A stretch of DNA of 64,000 nt, taken from G963675935 sp963803125 (GTDB lineage Bacteria; Planctomycetota; Planctomycetia; Pirellulales; Thermoguttaceae). The notes under the pieces are model-generated. The model was not told the DNA's origin and ran no database searches. It saw only the letters and a list, made by a program, of their open reading frames with translations. The translations under genes and the position numbers were made by a program. The stretch is taken from contig CAWDLR010000001.1 of assembly GCA_963803125.1 (NCBI GenBank), positions 1 to 64,000 of the forward strand, read 5' to 3'. Below, piece by piece: positions 8,546-16,402 of this stretch (position 1 is the stretch's first letter; each line of letters begins with the position of its first letter).

Positions 8546-8733
8546 GTACGTGCGACGGCCCGCGTGGCGGCGTCCAGTAGCGGCGAATCCACGGCGTACT
8601 CTAGTGACATACAAGTACGGTTTTCCGGCTTGCGGCGCAGGTCGGTTTGTACGCTCTTGGTAAGCATCGGATGCGTGGGCGGGCAAAGGAACCCGCCCAT
8701 GCCCTCCATGATGATTCGGCCCTTCTGTTGCAT
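8506..8733 (-). CDS. Small hypothetical protein, tail possibly lost
   Basis: 75 residues from ATG 8733 with CGGAGCAACCGCC upstream. Starts MQQKGRIIMEGMGGFLCPPT. Its last third is antisense to the truncated plus-strand gene ending near 8545, so its original C-terminus may have been lost at the same junction. No family recognised. Confidence 0.4.
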   Translation of the reverse strand: MQQKGRIIMEGMGGFLCPPTHPMLTKSVQTDLRRKPENRTCMSLEYAVDSPLLDAATRAVARTVLSRSSNPSCSR

Positions 8734-8749
8734 GGCGGTTGCTCCGGTA

Positions 8750-9148
8750 TTAGGCGGCGTGGCTGGCGGCCGACACGCGAATGTGGAACACTCCGCCCAC
8801 GTCAACCAGCTTGCGCAGCCAGCGGTAGAAGTCCAGGTCGGCAAAGTTGTCGCTAAGATAGCGGTCATAGTCGGCGGCAAGGTCCGGGTTCAGCGCGGTG
8901 TGCCGGGTCCGCTCGCAACGCATGGTTGCCATAAGGTAATGGGCATGTTCGATCCACTCGTCGATTGTGGCAACGCTCACGGCAGCCTTGGCGAACATGG
9001 GCGGCGTCAAGGATTGCGTCACCCGCTCCACAGCCGAAAAGCGGCCGTTGGAAAACCGTTCCGGGATTTCGACAAACAGGCCGGGGTACTGCCGGCGCAC
9101 TTCAGGCGGCACTTCCAAGCCGGCAGCCACGGCGGCGGCAACGATCAT
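8750..9148 (-). CDS. Small hypothetical protein
   Basis: 132 residues; ATG 9148 overlaps the stop of the upstream gene (9145) by four bases. Mostly helical, with WIEHAHYLMATMRCERTRH in the middle and LDFYRWLRKLVDVGGVFHIR near the end. It belongs to the minus-strand small-gene operon. Function unknown. Confidence 0.55.
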   Translation of the reverse strand: MIVAAAVAAGLEVPPEVRRQYPGLFVEIPERFSNGRFSAVERVTQSLTPPMFAKAAVSVATIDEWIEHAHYLMATMRCERTRHTALNPDLAADYDRYLSDNFADLDFYRWLRKLVDVGGVFHIRVSAASHAA

Positions 9149-9468
9149 TTCGTGCGTGATTCCCGTAAGGGGCGCAGATCGGCGTCAAGCTCGATAAAGC
9201 TGCCGTAGTAGTCGCCCTTGTAGATGCGGCGTGGCTCCCCCTGGTTGACGCTAGCGATGGCCTGCCGCCGCTTCGGGGTCGTTTGCCCAACGACAACAAA
9301 AGCAGGCGTGCCGTAGGATGGCTTGTAGCAGTAGCTCTTGCCCGCCTCCAAGCCCTCAAATTCGCAAGTCGGGCAGGCGTCAAGCATGGCGCGGCACTCG
9401 CGGGCCATGTCATTGGCAACCATGCGATGAAAACCCTTGCGAAAGGCGACTTCCGGTACGGTGCTCAT
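9145..9468 (-). CDS. Small hypothetical protein
   Basis: 107 residues, ATG 9468 with CGGAGCATCGCACC upstream. A helical N-terminus (FHRMVANDMARECRAML) with a C-x2-C (CPTCEF) is followed by a beta-rich part (YGTPAFVVVGQTTPKRRQAI). Coupled to the next gene by ATGA. Function unknown. Confidence 0.55.
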   Translation of the reverse strand: MSTVPEVAFRKGFHRMVANDMARECRAMLDACPTCEFEGLEAGKSYCYKPSYGTPAFVVVGQTTPKRRQAIASVNQGEPRRIYKGDYYGSFIELDADLRPLRESRTK

Positions 9469-9485
9469 GGTGCGATGCTCCGGTA

Positions 9486-9743
9486 TTAGATGGCGGCTGG
9501 CTGGCGGTTCGATTCAAGAGTAGCGGCCAAGTCCAGCTTGACCGGCTCTTGCCCATTGATGTCGGTCCAGACGTGCAGAACCGGCTTGCCGCTTACGATT
9601 TCCAAGTAGATCGGCCCGTACTCCCCGTCGAAGGTGCCGGTCCCTTCCGGCCGGATGCAAAGGCCGGCGCTTTCGGCGGTCACGGCGGCCTTGGCGGGCT
9701 TGCCCGTGGCGGCGTCGGCAAAGATAAAGGTTTCGGTTTTCAT
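9486..9743 (-). CDS. Small beta-rich hypothetical protein
   Basis: 85 residues from ATG 9743, TGGAGCAACCGCA upstream. Begins MKTETFIFADAATGKPAKAA and consists of short strands throughout (YGPIYLEIVSGKPVLHVWTD). No family recognised. Confidence 0.55.
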   Translation of the reverse strand: MKTETFIFADAATGKPAKAAVTAESAGLCIRPEGTGTFDGEYGPIYLEIVSGKPVLHVWTDINGQEPVKLDLAATLESNRQPAAI

Positions 9744-9759
9744 TGCGGTTGCTCCAGTG

Positions 9760-10167
9760 TCAGCAGTATTCGCCGTAGACAACGCCATCGTCGCCTACAT
9801 ACAGGTAGTATTCGCGGGCTTTCTCGGCGGAGGCGGTCAAGCGGTCCCGTGCCCCCTTCGGCAGACAATCCGTGCGGTCCCAAAACCCGCAGCCGTGACC
9901 ATTGCGGGTCAACCAGAAGTCATGCCCGCCAAGCTCCGCGGCGGTCCAACACGGGTGGTTGTAACGGGCAAGATCGGCCGCGTTCTCCTCTTGGAACTGA
10001 CGGCAATCCTCGACCATCTTCGCAAGGGTGTCGGGGTCGATGTCTTCGATGCTGTAGTTTTGATCGAGCGGGTCGCCCCCTCTCTCGTTGGAATCATCGT
10101 TGCTCGACCACAAAGCCGCTTCGATGTAGGCGAGAGTGAATTCGTCAAGCTGGCAATCAGTAATCAT
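9760..10167 (-). CDS. Conserved mobile-element hypothetical protein
   Basis: 135 residues from ATG 10167, CGGAGCAAGCACC upstream. Contains DDSNERGGDPLDQNYSIEDI, then an acidic helix and GGHDFWLTRNGHGCGFWDR followed by YYLYVGDDGVVYGE. I recall this combination (DFWLTRNGHGAGFWDRG) from phage and plasmid genes across many bacteria; function unknown. This is the best-recognised gene of the block. Confidence 0.7.
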   Translation of the reverse strand: MITDCQLDEFTLAYIEAALWSSNDDSNERGGDPLDQNYSIEDIDPDTLAKMVEDCRQFQEENAADLARYNHPCWTAAELGGHDFWLTRNGHGCGFWDRTDCLPKGARDRLTASAEKAREYYLYVGDDGVVYGEYC

Positions 10168-10229
10168 GGTGCTTGCTCCGCGCTAGGATCGTCGCTCTCC
10201 ACGCCCTTTCAAGAGGCGGGCCAATGTCT

Positions 10230-10346
10230 TCAAGAGAGTGCGATGATATGATAGCAGTCGTCCCCCTTGGTGAAACGCTGCCGTAGTTTCTTCTCGATTT
10301 CGTCGGCAAGACGCTCCAGTGTGGTGCCAAGAGTATCAGTAGGCAT
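10230..10346 (-). CDS. Very small hypothetical protein
   Basis: 38 residues from ATG 10346, overlapping the preceding gene by 11 bases. MPTDTLGTTLERLADEIEKK begins an amphipathic helix. No clear ribosome binding site of its own; coupling is assumed. Confidence 0.35.
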   Translation of the reverse strand: MPTDTLGTTLERLADEIEKKLRQRFTKGDDCYHIIALS

Positions 10347-10611
10347 GATTAGCGATGGCCTCGACAGCGGTTTCAACACCTTCAACATAAGCGGGTGATA
10401 CCACGTCCACTCCCGCGCAGGCATGGGCCAGGATTAGCGATTCGAGACCGTCGATAGCCGAGTTGTACTGTCGATCCTTGGCGCTTCGGCTGACGGCGTG
10501 CAAGTCGCTGACGATGGAGCCAATGCCAGGCGCGTCAGCGCTGTTTTGTCGAGTCAGCGTCACAATGATTCCGTAGCACGGGAGTCGGATTGTCTTGTCC
10601 ACGGGGTTCAT
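10336..10611 (-). CDS. Conserved mobile-element hypothetical protein
   Basis: 91 residues, ATG 10611 with TGGAGCTACAGAC upstream. The order DKTIRLPCYGIIVTLTRQN, SDLHAVSR, IDGLESLILAHACAGVDV and YVEGVETAVEAIANH is that of a small family I associate with phage-like and plasmid blocks. Function unknown. Confidence 0.65.
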   Translation of the reverse strand: MNPVDKTIRLPCYGIIVTLTRQNSADAPGIGSIVSDLHAVSRSAKDRQYNSAIDGLESLILAHACAGVDVVSPAYVEGVETAVEAIANHAY

Positions 10612-10650
10612 GTCTGTAGCTCCACTAGGAAAGGTACATTTCGTGCTTGC

Positions 10651-11052
10651 TCAACCGCATTTTCTGTAGACAGAATGCAAGTTGCTCTCCACGATTCTTA
10701 GCAGTTGTCCTTCTGGCGATCGGCCCAGTCGGTCGAATCGCAATTTATGCCCCTCTTCGGCTTGATGTTGGCTCGTATCGCAGCAACCCCGCAAACCGTC
10801 TTCTACAACCACTCGCTCATCAGGCAACAGGTTCGACACTAACTTGGCATCGGCATCCCCACGGTACAAGGCGATGCTGAGGTGATCCCCGCAGTTGACG
10901 GTCACGACACCACCGGTGCGCCAATAAGCTACTCGACCGACGCCAAGTCCCGTTAGGTACTCGACCGCTTTTTCGAGACCGTTGAACGCCTGGCAGTCAG
11001 CCGCGTCTCCGATGCGAACCCAAATGAAGGTGCAGGGACTTTGCATTGCCAT
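10651..11052 (-). CDS. Small hypothetical protein
   Basis: 133 residues from ATG 11052 with GAGAAGG upstream; a longer frame to 11265 would overlap the upstream gene and lacks support. N-terminal part CTFIWVRIGDAADCQAFN, then YLTGLGVGRVAYWRTGG and a helical C-terminus. No family recognised. Confidence 0.5.
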   Translation of the reverse strand: MAMQSPCTFIWVRIGDAADCQAFNGLEKAVEYLTGLGVGRVAYWRTGGVVTVNCGDHLSIALYRGDADAKLVSNLLPDERVVVEDGLRGCCDTSQHQAEEGHKLRFDRLGRSPEGQLLRIVESNLHSVYRKCG

Positions 11053-11077
11053 GTCAAGGTGCCTTCTCATTGGCCTT

Positions 11078-11290
11078 TCATCGAATTGCCTTCGGTGGAA
11101 CGCGGCCCAACTCCCGCAGCTTCTCAAAGGCCGCCTCATCGGACGGATAACGCTGACACAAGTCACAACGGTTGACCTGGGCACCTTCGGCCAAGCGGCC
11201 GTTTTCCATGTGAGCCAAAATGCCGGGGACACCGGAACAAAAGAAGCCCGGTTTTTCGCATTCACAGCGGGTGTGTTTCGACTTGTTCAT
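11078..11290 (-). CDS. Cys-rich small conserved protein
   Basis: 70 residues from ATG 11290, GGCGCAATCGCC upstream. Cys pattern CECEKPGFFCSGVPG ... CDLCQRYPSDEAA, consistent with a small zinc fold. The PSDEAA end recurs in related mobile-element proteins as I recall them. Function unknown. Confidence 0.6.
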   Translation of the reverse strand: MNKSKHTRCECEKPGFFCSGVPGILAHMENGRLAEGAQVNRCDLCQRYPSDEAAFEKLRELGRVPPKAIR

Positions 11291-11314
11291 GGCGATTGCG
11301 CCCTCAAGGATGGG

Positions 11315-11929
11315 TTATGCGCGGAGTTCCTCGAATTCCAACGGGAGCACAAGAATGTCGTCAACCTGACTGGCGTCGTCGGCAGCTTCTTCGTAGCTCT
11401 CATAGGTGCGCGTGCTAAGCAATGTATTGGTGTCGCCGTTATAGAGCACCCAGCGGCGGGCCACGGTTCGGTCAGCTTGTTGCGCCAACTCCAGCCCTGC
11501 CGCTTTGAGCGCCGCTTCAGTGTCCGTCTCCGCAAGTTCCTCCAGGGGCGAGACGTTGTACTCCGCCACGTTTGCCAGTTGTGTGCCGCCGCGCCCGTCG
11601 GCAATCTCAACAATGCCGTTGTCCGATGGGTCACAACCTTCTGTGTCCCAATCCACCAGCGCCACGGTAATTGCCGGGTCCGAACCGAATACGTCTTGCA
11701 AGACGCCGCCGGAAATGCTCAAGACAACTTTCGGTGCGGGCGGCGCAGTCTTCTCCTTGGCGACAAAGAATTCCCTGACTGTCGGGTTGCCGTATTCTTC
11801 CATTATTCCAGGCGTGGAAAGTGCAGTCTCCAGGAGTCGGTCCATCGCACTTGCCAGGCCATCGGGGTCTGTCTTCTGCGGGTTGTATTCGATCTCCACA
11901 GTCAGCGTGGTCGTCTCGATTCTCTTCAT
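11315..11929 (-). CDS. Hypothetical acidic protein
   Basis: 204 residues from ATG 11929, with GGAGCAAGTA directly upstream. Strongly acidic. It starts MKRIETTTLTVEIEYNPQKT, has VVLSISGGVLQDVFGSDPAI and VALVDWDTEG in the middle, and ends in a repeat-like part with ARRWVLYNGDTNTLLSTRTY. No family recognised; acidic proteins with this layout are frequent in such blocks. Confidence 0.55.
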   Translation of the reverse strand: MKRIETTTLTVEIEYNPQKTDPDGLASAMDRLLETALSTPGIMEEYGNPTVREFFVAKEKTAPPAPKVVLSISGGVLQDVFGSDPAITVALVDWDTEGCDPSDNGIVEIADGRGGTQLANVAEYNVSPLEELAETDTEAALKAAGLELAQQADRTVARRWVLYNGDTNTLLSTRTYESYEEAADDASQVDDILVLPLEFEELRA

Positions 11930-11954
11930 TACTTGCTCCATTGGGTTGGCGATG

Positions 11955-12224
11955 TCACACTTTCTCAATACTTCGGATCGACGGAATCACCGTATCGCCT
12001 ACCGACACGCCCAGCTTTCGCAGGGCGTCAGCCAAGTCTGCGTATTCATCGGTGGGCAGGCCAAAATCTTCGGCAACCTCGACGTATTCCAGGCTGTTGC
12101 ACACCGGCTCACCTCCTCCATCAAACAGCTTGGCGATGGCTTCGGCCTCATTGGCGGCCACGACTTGGTACTTCATCGTATGCAGTTCGTATTGCTCGAT
12201 CTCGTATGTCGATGTGGTCTTCAC
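11955..12224 (-). CDS. Small acidic hypothetical protein
   Basis: 89 residues; ATG 12224 overlaps the upstream stop (12221). MKTTSTYEIEQYELHTMKYQ begins two strands followed by a helix (AANEAEAIAKLFDGG), a fold often seen in small DpnD/PcfM-like proteins. That comparison is a guess from the pattern only. Confidence 0.5.
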   Translation of the reverse strand: MKTTSTYEIEQYELHTMKYQVVAANEAEAIAKLFDGGGEPVCNSLEYVEVAEDFGLPTDEYADLADALRKLGVSVGDTVIPSIRSIEKV

Positions 12225-12574
12225 TCGTCGTTTCTCCTTGTATTCGGATCGTGCTCACCCTCGATCAGCCGCGCGTAATCGGCTTCGTCTAACGTGTGGA
12301 CTTCGTAAGGGAGTTCTTCGAGATAGGTCGCATTCACAACGACTTGGCAGAAACTCCCATTGGCTCGCCAAATCGCCACAGACAGTTGTTCCGTGAACTC
12401 CTCCTCAGTTCTGCCGCCGGCCAGATAGTCTTGGGCAGATGCACACATCGTCCCATCGTCCAGGGGCCACCAGTTGTCAAACGGCCATTCGTTCGTCGCT
12501 GCCGTCTGGATTTCTGGCAGTTTCGCTGGGGCGTGCCCAGAAATCTCCACGGTCATTTCGTAGAATCTGCTCAT
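12221..12574 (-). CDS. Small acidic hypothetical protein
   Basis: 117 residues from ATG 12574, with AGAGAC upstream. It starts MSRFYEMTVEISGHAPAKLP; this beta-hairpin plus the WPFDNWW aromatic segment and C-terminal helix looks like a compact domain. Coupled to the next gene by ATGA. Function unknown. Confidence 0.5.
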   Translation of the reverse strand: MSRFYEMTVEISGHAPAKLPEIQTAATNEWPFDNWWPLDDGTMCASAQDYLAGGRTEEEFTEQLSVAIWRANGSFCQVVVNATYLEELPYEVHTLDEADYARLIEGEHDPNTRRNDE

Positions 12575-12586
12575 TTGTTGTCTCTT

Positions 12587-12763
12587 CTATGTACCGGCCT
12601 GATCGACTTCTTCCGATTCGTAAGGGGAAATATGGCGGCAACCGCACTTTGGGCAGTCGTCGTCACACTGGCAATCCCAGCAGTCCTCCCACTCGTGCCC
12701 ACACCGGGGACAACGGTAGAAGTTCCGCCATCTGATTTCCACTTCTCCGTTAAGTTCGCTCAC
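12587..12763 (-). CDS. Small double zinc-ribbon protein
   Basis: 58 residues with GTG start at 12763 overlapping the stop of the upstream gene (GTGA) and AGAGGA upstream. Cys pairs CPRCGHEWEDCWDCQC and CPKCGC provide eight cysteines for two zinc sites. The coupling and Cys pattern support a real gene. Confidence 0.55.
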   Translation of the reverse strand: MSELNGEVEIRWRNFYRCPRCGHEWEDCWDCQCDDDCPKCGCRHISPYESEEVDQAGT

Positions 12764-13485
12764 GGGTTATCCTCCTTGTACTCAAAGACGATCCCATCCG
12801 ACTCCCGCAATTGCTTGCCATCGACCTCCACATACTCGTCGGTAAGCGCGCTACAGGATTCAGCGTCTTCCTGATTCGCGGCCGGCTCAACGTCGGAAAT
12901 GCGCCGTGTTGCCGGATCGAATCTGCACGCGGAGCGGCACGTGATTGCGTCGTCCCACACAGAGACGTAGACCGCCTCTTTCCGTCCGAAGGCCGCCCGC
13001 TGCTCCTCGATAAAACTGTAGGCATTCTGCCACTTGATTTCACCCGCTGTGACAAACAGCGCCCCGCCGCCGAATTCGCCTACGCGGGGTTTTGAGCAAG
13101 TGGCAGAGTAGGTGAGCGACCAGCACTGGCCGGGCCGGAACTGTTTGAGAAACTTATGCACCAGCCACGCCACATTGTCGGCATTGCCGCTGTCTTCCGC
13201 ATACAACCACAAGTGGCGGCCCCAACCTCCAGAATCGTTGTCATCATGGAAGTGGTACTCAAAGCCCGGCGCATCCCAATCGGGATCGTGGTCCGGGTTG
13301 TCGCGCAAGAAGCGAATACCGGACCAGTCCGCTTCCGTGTTGGCCAGTTCGGCTGGCACAACGTCGTCGGGGTATTCTTTGTCACCGAAGACGCGAATCG
13401 GTTGTAGCTGTTCCTCCAGCCACGCCTCTTCCGGCTTTGTGAGGTTCGCTAGGACTTCCGAGAATTGCAAGTAATTGTCTGCCAC
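12760..13485 (-). CDS. Conserved mobile-element hypothetical protein
   Basis: 241 residues from GTG 13485, with GGAGAACAGCC upstream. Begins ADNYLQFSEVLANLTKPEEA, contains YHFHDDNDSGGWGRHLWLYA and ends in an acidic tail after FEYKEDNP. I recall homologues with the same NYLQFSE opening in phage- or plasmid-derived blocks; no function is known. It is the longest intact member of the small-gene block. Confidence 0.65.
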   Translation of the reverse strand: MADNYLQFSEVLANLTKPEEAWLEEQLQPIRVFGDKEYPDDVVPAELANTEADWSGIRFLRDNPDHDPDWDAPGFEYHFHDDNDSGGWGRHLWLYAEDSGNADNVAWLVHKFLKQFRPGQCWSLTYSATCSKPRVGEFGGGALFVTAGEIKWQNAYSFIEEQRAAFGRKEAVYVSVWDDAITCRSACRFDPATRRISDVEPAANQEDAESCSALTDEYVEVDGKQLRESDGIVFEYKEDNP

Positions 13486-13495
13486 GGCTGTTCTC

Positions 13496-13741
13496 CTATT
13501 GCTTCCAATCGGGTACGTTGTCGGTTGTCGCCTGCCATTGATGTCCGTGGGGGCACTCCAGCGTGACCCGGCCACGGGCGTCAACCAGACTGGCTTGGCT
13601 GTCCCAGTCTACTTTCGTTTCTCCCTCGTAATCGGCCTCGCCCTGGTCATCGAAGATGAGCAGGGCCAAGCCGCCGATAGTCTCCACTGTTCCCCGTGCG
13701 GCTTGGCCGCATTCGGGGCACTTCCAGGGATTCAGTCGCAT
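13496..13741 (-). CDS. Zinc-ribbon protein with CPECG and CPHGH ends
   Basis: 81 residues from ATG 13741. The order NPWKCPECGQAARGTVE, LALLIFDDQGEADYEGETK and VTLECPHGHQW places two Cys/His pairs around a beta domain; four ligands suggest one zinc site. Ten bases separate it from the next gene. Function unknown. Confidence 0.6.
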   Translation of the reverse strand: MRLNPWKCPECGQAARGTVETIGGLALLIFDDQGEADYEGETKVDWDSQASLVDARGRVTLECPHGHQWQATTDNVPDWKQ

Positions 13742-13742
13742 C

Positions 13743-13955
13743 CTACTGTTCCTCCTGCTTTCGCTGCTGGATCAACTCATCGAGTTGCCGTTCTGTGTGC
13801 TGCGCACCAAGCCCATCGACCAGATAGGCTATTTGCTCGTCGAACCCGCCATTGTTCACGTCGGCGGCAACACTGGCTGCGAATTCATGCACGATTTCGT
13901 CCAACTCTTCCGGTTCCAGCGCGGCGGCGTCTGCCTTGTCCACCAGCCGTTCCAC
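13743..13955 (-). CDS. Small acidic protein with a VNNGGF motif
   Basis: 70 residues from GTG 13955. HEFAASVAADVNNGGFDEQI resembles the DUF4375/DMP19 motif (VNNGGFxQ), a helical domain found in immunity-like and phage-associated proteins. It is shorter than usual for that family. Its stop lies one base before the next gene's start codon. Confidence 0.45.
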   Translation of the reverse strand: MERLVDKADAAALEPEELDEIVHEFAASVAADVNNGGFDEQIAYLVDGLGAQHTERQLDELIQQRKQEEQ

Positions 13956-13982
13956 TACAGCGGTGCGATCATCGGCAGCAGG

Positions 13983-14105
13983 TTAAATCTCCATGTCGCA
14001 GTCGCATTTCTCACAGACTGGCCCGCCGCGTTCGGCCAACGAGTCGTAGTTGTTTTCCAGAGAGAGTCCGCACTGTGGGCATTTCCAGGTCCGGGCCGTG
14101 CTCAT
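13983..14105 (-). CDS. Very small zinc-ribbon protein
   Basis: 40 residues from ATG 14105, which overlaps the stop of the upstream gene (ATGA) and has AAGGACGG before it. CPQCGLSLE and CEKCDC form a plain four-Cys ribbon. Cellular role unknown. Confidence 0.5.
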   Translation of the reverse strand: MSTARTWKCPQCGLSLENNYDSLAERGGPVCEKCDCDMEI

Positions 14106-14377
14106 CGGTGCCGTCCTTTCTTCTCCGTCTTCTTCTTGAGGAAGTCGGCCTGATGGCAGACGGGAGTTAGCGCCCGAACGGCCATCTTGGCTTTCTCGAT
14201 ATGGGTGAAGGCATTGGCAAAATGACAATCGTATTCCTGCAACGGCATGAACGGCGGAGGCTTCTTGAGCCGCACTTGCAGTACGGCGCGGCACGCTTTC
14301 AAGTCGGCGGTCAACGACGCAAGTTGGGCGCCGGCCGAATCCAGTTCGGCCAGAATTCGATCTTTGGCGTAGATCAT
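14102..14377 (-). CDS. Small helical hypothetical protein
   Basis: 91 residues; ATG 14377 with TTGGAAAGA upstream, though a GTG at 14416 overlapping the previous stop is also possible. MIYAKDRILAELDSAGAQLA begins a coiled-coil-like helix, and the C-terminus ends in a basic KKKTEKKGRHR. Function unknown. Confidence 0.5.
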   Translation of the reverse strand: MIYAKDRILAELDSAGAQLASLTADLKACRAVLQVRLKKPPPFMPLQEYDCHFANAFTHIEKAKMAVRALTPVCHQADFLKKKTEKKGRHR

Positions 14378-14402
14378 GGCATCATTCTTTCCAATAAGGG
14401 GA

Positions 14403-14933
14403 TCAACTATCCACAATGTCGAAGGGCGGCAAAGGCGGCAGCTTCGGTGGTATGGTTCGGCTCAGTCTGCGATAAATCCTCTCCCACGCCCGCAAGCGTT
14501 TTTCCACGGGGCGTTTCTTGTCATCCGCCAGTTTTGCCATGCTCTGCATGGCCTTCTCGATTTCCTCATGGCAAATGACGGGAGCGCCCTCTTGAGTGGT
14601 CAGCGTATGCCTGTCCGGCTTGCCGGGCAGGTCGGGACGAAACTCCACATAGCAGGGATCATACTCGTACTTCCCTGACGATTGGCGATGGAATGGGATG
14701 TCGTGTTCTCGCAGAAAGTCTTCTAGCTCCTGAAACTCTCCCCAGGCAATTTCGCAGTCGGCGAAGTGCAGCAGACCGCTTTCGTCGCGGGCGCTCAAAA
14801 TGCCTTGCTCCGAAGAGGAGTCGAAAGGAGTTTCGTCCCAATCCAATCGCAAGTCGGAAATGGGAAACTCCTCCAACAGACTGCGAGGCAGCTTGCCCCC
14901 AATCCAGATTTCCGCGGCCATTCGATCAGCCAT
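14403..14933 (-). CDS. Hypothetical protein, first full-length gene of the minus-strand operon
   Basis: 176 residues from ATG 14933 (AGAGAGAG upstream; a TTG at 15026 would lengthen it). Starts MADRMAAEIWIGGKLPRSLL; WGEFQELEDFLREHDIPFHR and a C-terminal helical region with PVEKRLRAWERIYRRLSRTI follow. No family recognised. A promoter about 155 bases upstream probably drives the whole minus-strand block. Confidence 0.5.
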   Translation of the reverse strand: MADRMAAEIWIGGKLPRSLLEEFPISDLRLDWDETPFDSSSEQGILSARDESGLLHFADCEIAWGEFQELEDFLREHDIPFHRQSSGKYEYDPCYVEFRPDLPGKPDRHTLTTQEGAPVICHEEIEKAMQSMAKLADDKKRPVEKRLRAWERIYRRLSRTIPPKLPPLPPFDIVDS

Positions 14934-14976
14934 AGGACTCTCTCTCTCGCGGGCGTCGCCCGCCGTTAGCGGTAAC

Positions 14977-15090
14977 TTACGACATTCCGTATGCAAGCTG
15001 CCTGTGTGCAGACTTTGACCTTCCAATTCGTGATTGCAACGGTACTTTCCTTGGGTTCCTCGAAAGATTGCTGGCTTCGTTAATCGTCAT
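14977..15090 (-). CDS. Possible leaderless leader peptide
   Basis: An ATG lies six bases after the -10 box of the promoter at 15091-15124, the same distance as in the first recombinase. The 37-residue frame MTINEASNLSRNPRKVPL ends 43 bases before the next gene. It could be a leader peptide or simply the fossil start of another protein. No independent evidence. Confidence 0.3.
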   Translation of the reverse strand: MTINEASNLSRNPRKVPLQSRIGRSKSAHRQLAYGMS

Positions 15091-15124
15091 AATACTATAC
15101 TAGCACAAAATCGGTGAATGTCAA
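15091..15124 (-). promoter_or_regulatory. Sigma70-like promoter of the minus-strand small-gene operon
   Basis: TTGACA (15124-15119), 16-base spacer, TAGTAT (15102-15097). The -35 and spacer repeat the recombinase promoter at 1838-1871 with one base changed, and the ATG distance of six bases is the same. Confidence 0.6.
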
Positions 15125-16402
15125 ATGAGAAATGTTTAATTGACTTGCACCGATGTTGGATTATGATAGTTACTAGACGCACAGAGGGCCATCACAGCGG
15201 CAAGGATGCAAGGCGCTTTTGGAAGTGACTCGTGGCTTATGCCTACAAGGTGTGGCATCAACGGTATTTTTGTGCGCTGTGCGGCTCTCACCCACGGGCC
15301 GCCCTGTGGTCAATTTAACCACGGTCGAGAATGGTAATCGTCTGGTCTGTTGGCCGTGGGGTAAAGAGCACACGGACCTGGACCCCATTCCCTTTGGCTG
15401 CACTGAACCTGACGAACTTGCTCGGCGTTTCGATGTACTGCTTCAGTATGTTGAACGTCTCTGCGCGACCGACGGCAGCCCGTGTACCGCAAAGTTGATT
15501 CCCACGCTATATGGCTTGGAGAGCCGTGCGCCGAGTTGACATGTCACGATGGGCGACGCTTGTACTGCCTGATAGGCCGGCGGCTTGACGGCTCGCTAAA
15601 AGTGCATGTTGCCAAGCGAAACGAGGCTGATGTCGGGGAGGTGCTTGTGTTCGGCGACTTCCGGGTGGCCCGAGTCCTCAGCCCTTAACCGGGGACAAAA
15701 ATGGGTCTGAAATTGGGAGATCGGTTTCATTGGCGCGCGGCGCGCCCGCCGCCGCTGGGTTCTATCCTTGGCGAAGTTGGTCCCGAAACCGCAGTCCTGT
15801 GCCGGTGTCGGGCTGCCAGCCTATCGGCCTCGGAAGTCTCGACGGTGAGGGAAGGAGGCTCGGAAGTTGCTGGAACTGCTTCGCGGCGAGCCGGAAACCT
15901 GCGCCGATTTGGCAGCCCGATGGTTTTCGTCGCCCTCTTGCCATCTTGTGGGTGACTCCACCGGCCACAGATCGTTAGCGCAAAAAGTAGGCCCGCAGAC
16001 AATGTGGTGCGGGCCGGTGTCGAAGGACTCGATCACAGTCCCCCCTGACCCAGTATGTAGGGGGCCGCTACGAGCGGTTATTTGCTTCCATCGACGACCG
16101 GTTGTATCATCTTCAGAGAATCTAGCGGCCAGGGAAATCCTAGCGATTATCTTCGCCGGGTTTGTCATCTGTAACGGTAGTGCGGCCCAAATGTGCCGTT
16201 TGCCCAGGCGGTGCGCCCTGACACCGAGTCCGTATGACCGGCCGATGACGGGGCCGCGTTGCCGATCAACGTATACACGCCACCGAGCGTCATCGCTTGT
16301 GTCCGGCACATTATCCGGCCCAATGGCTGGCATCGGCAGGTTGTCAAAAACCTTATGGCGGGTCCGCTCTGATGTCAGCCCCGTGGCTGCTGACCATCAA
16401 GG
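15125..16402 (+). other. Sparse interval without a confident gene
   Basis: Only weak open frames are present; apart from the candidate at 15482 none shows motifs or believable starts. A plus-strand frame at 15219-15539 overlaps that candidate and lacks support. The interval may hold decayed genes. Confidence 0.4.
15482..15688 (+). CDS. Small hypothetical protein, uncertain
   Basis: 68 residues from GTG 15482. VHVAKRNEADVGEVLVFGDF and the end RVARVLSP look protein-like and beta-rich. No clear ribosome binding site and no family; it may be a fragment. Confidence 0.3.
   Translation: MYRKVDSHAIWLGEPCAELTCHDGRRLYCLIGRRLDGSLKVHVAKRNEADVGEVLVFGDFRVARVLSP

Noticed and set aside
8354..9208. Long plus-strand open frame over 284 residues
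   Set aside because: After about 60 residues it is antisense to the minus-strand genes at 8750-9148; only the first part has a gene-like start.
14294..15500. Minus-strand frames beginning at 14294 and 15026 taken at full length
   Set aside because: The upstream parts have no ribosome binding site and unlikely composition; starts at 14105 and 14933 fit better with coupling or motifs.
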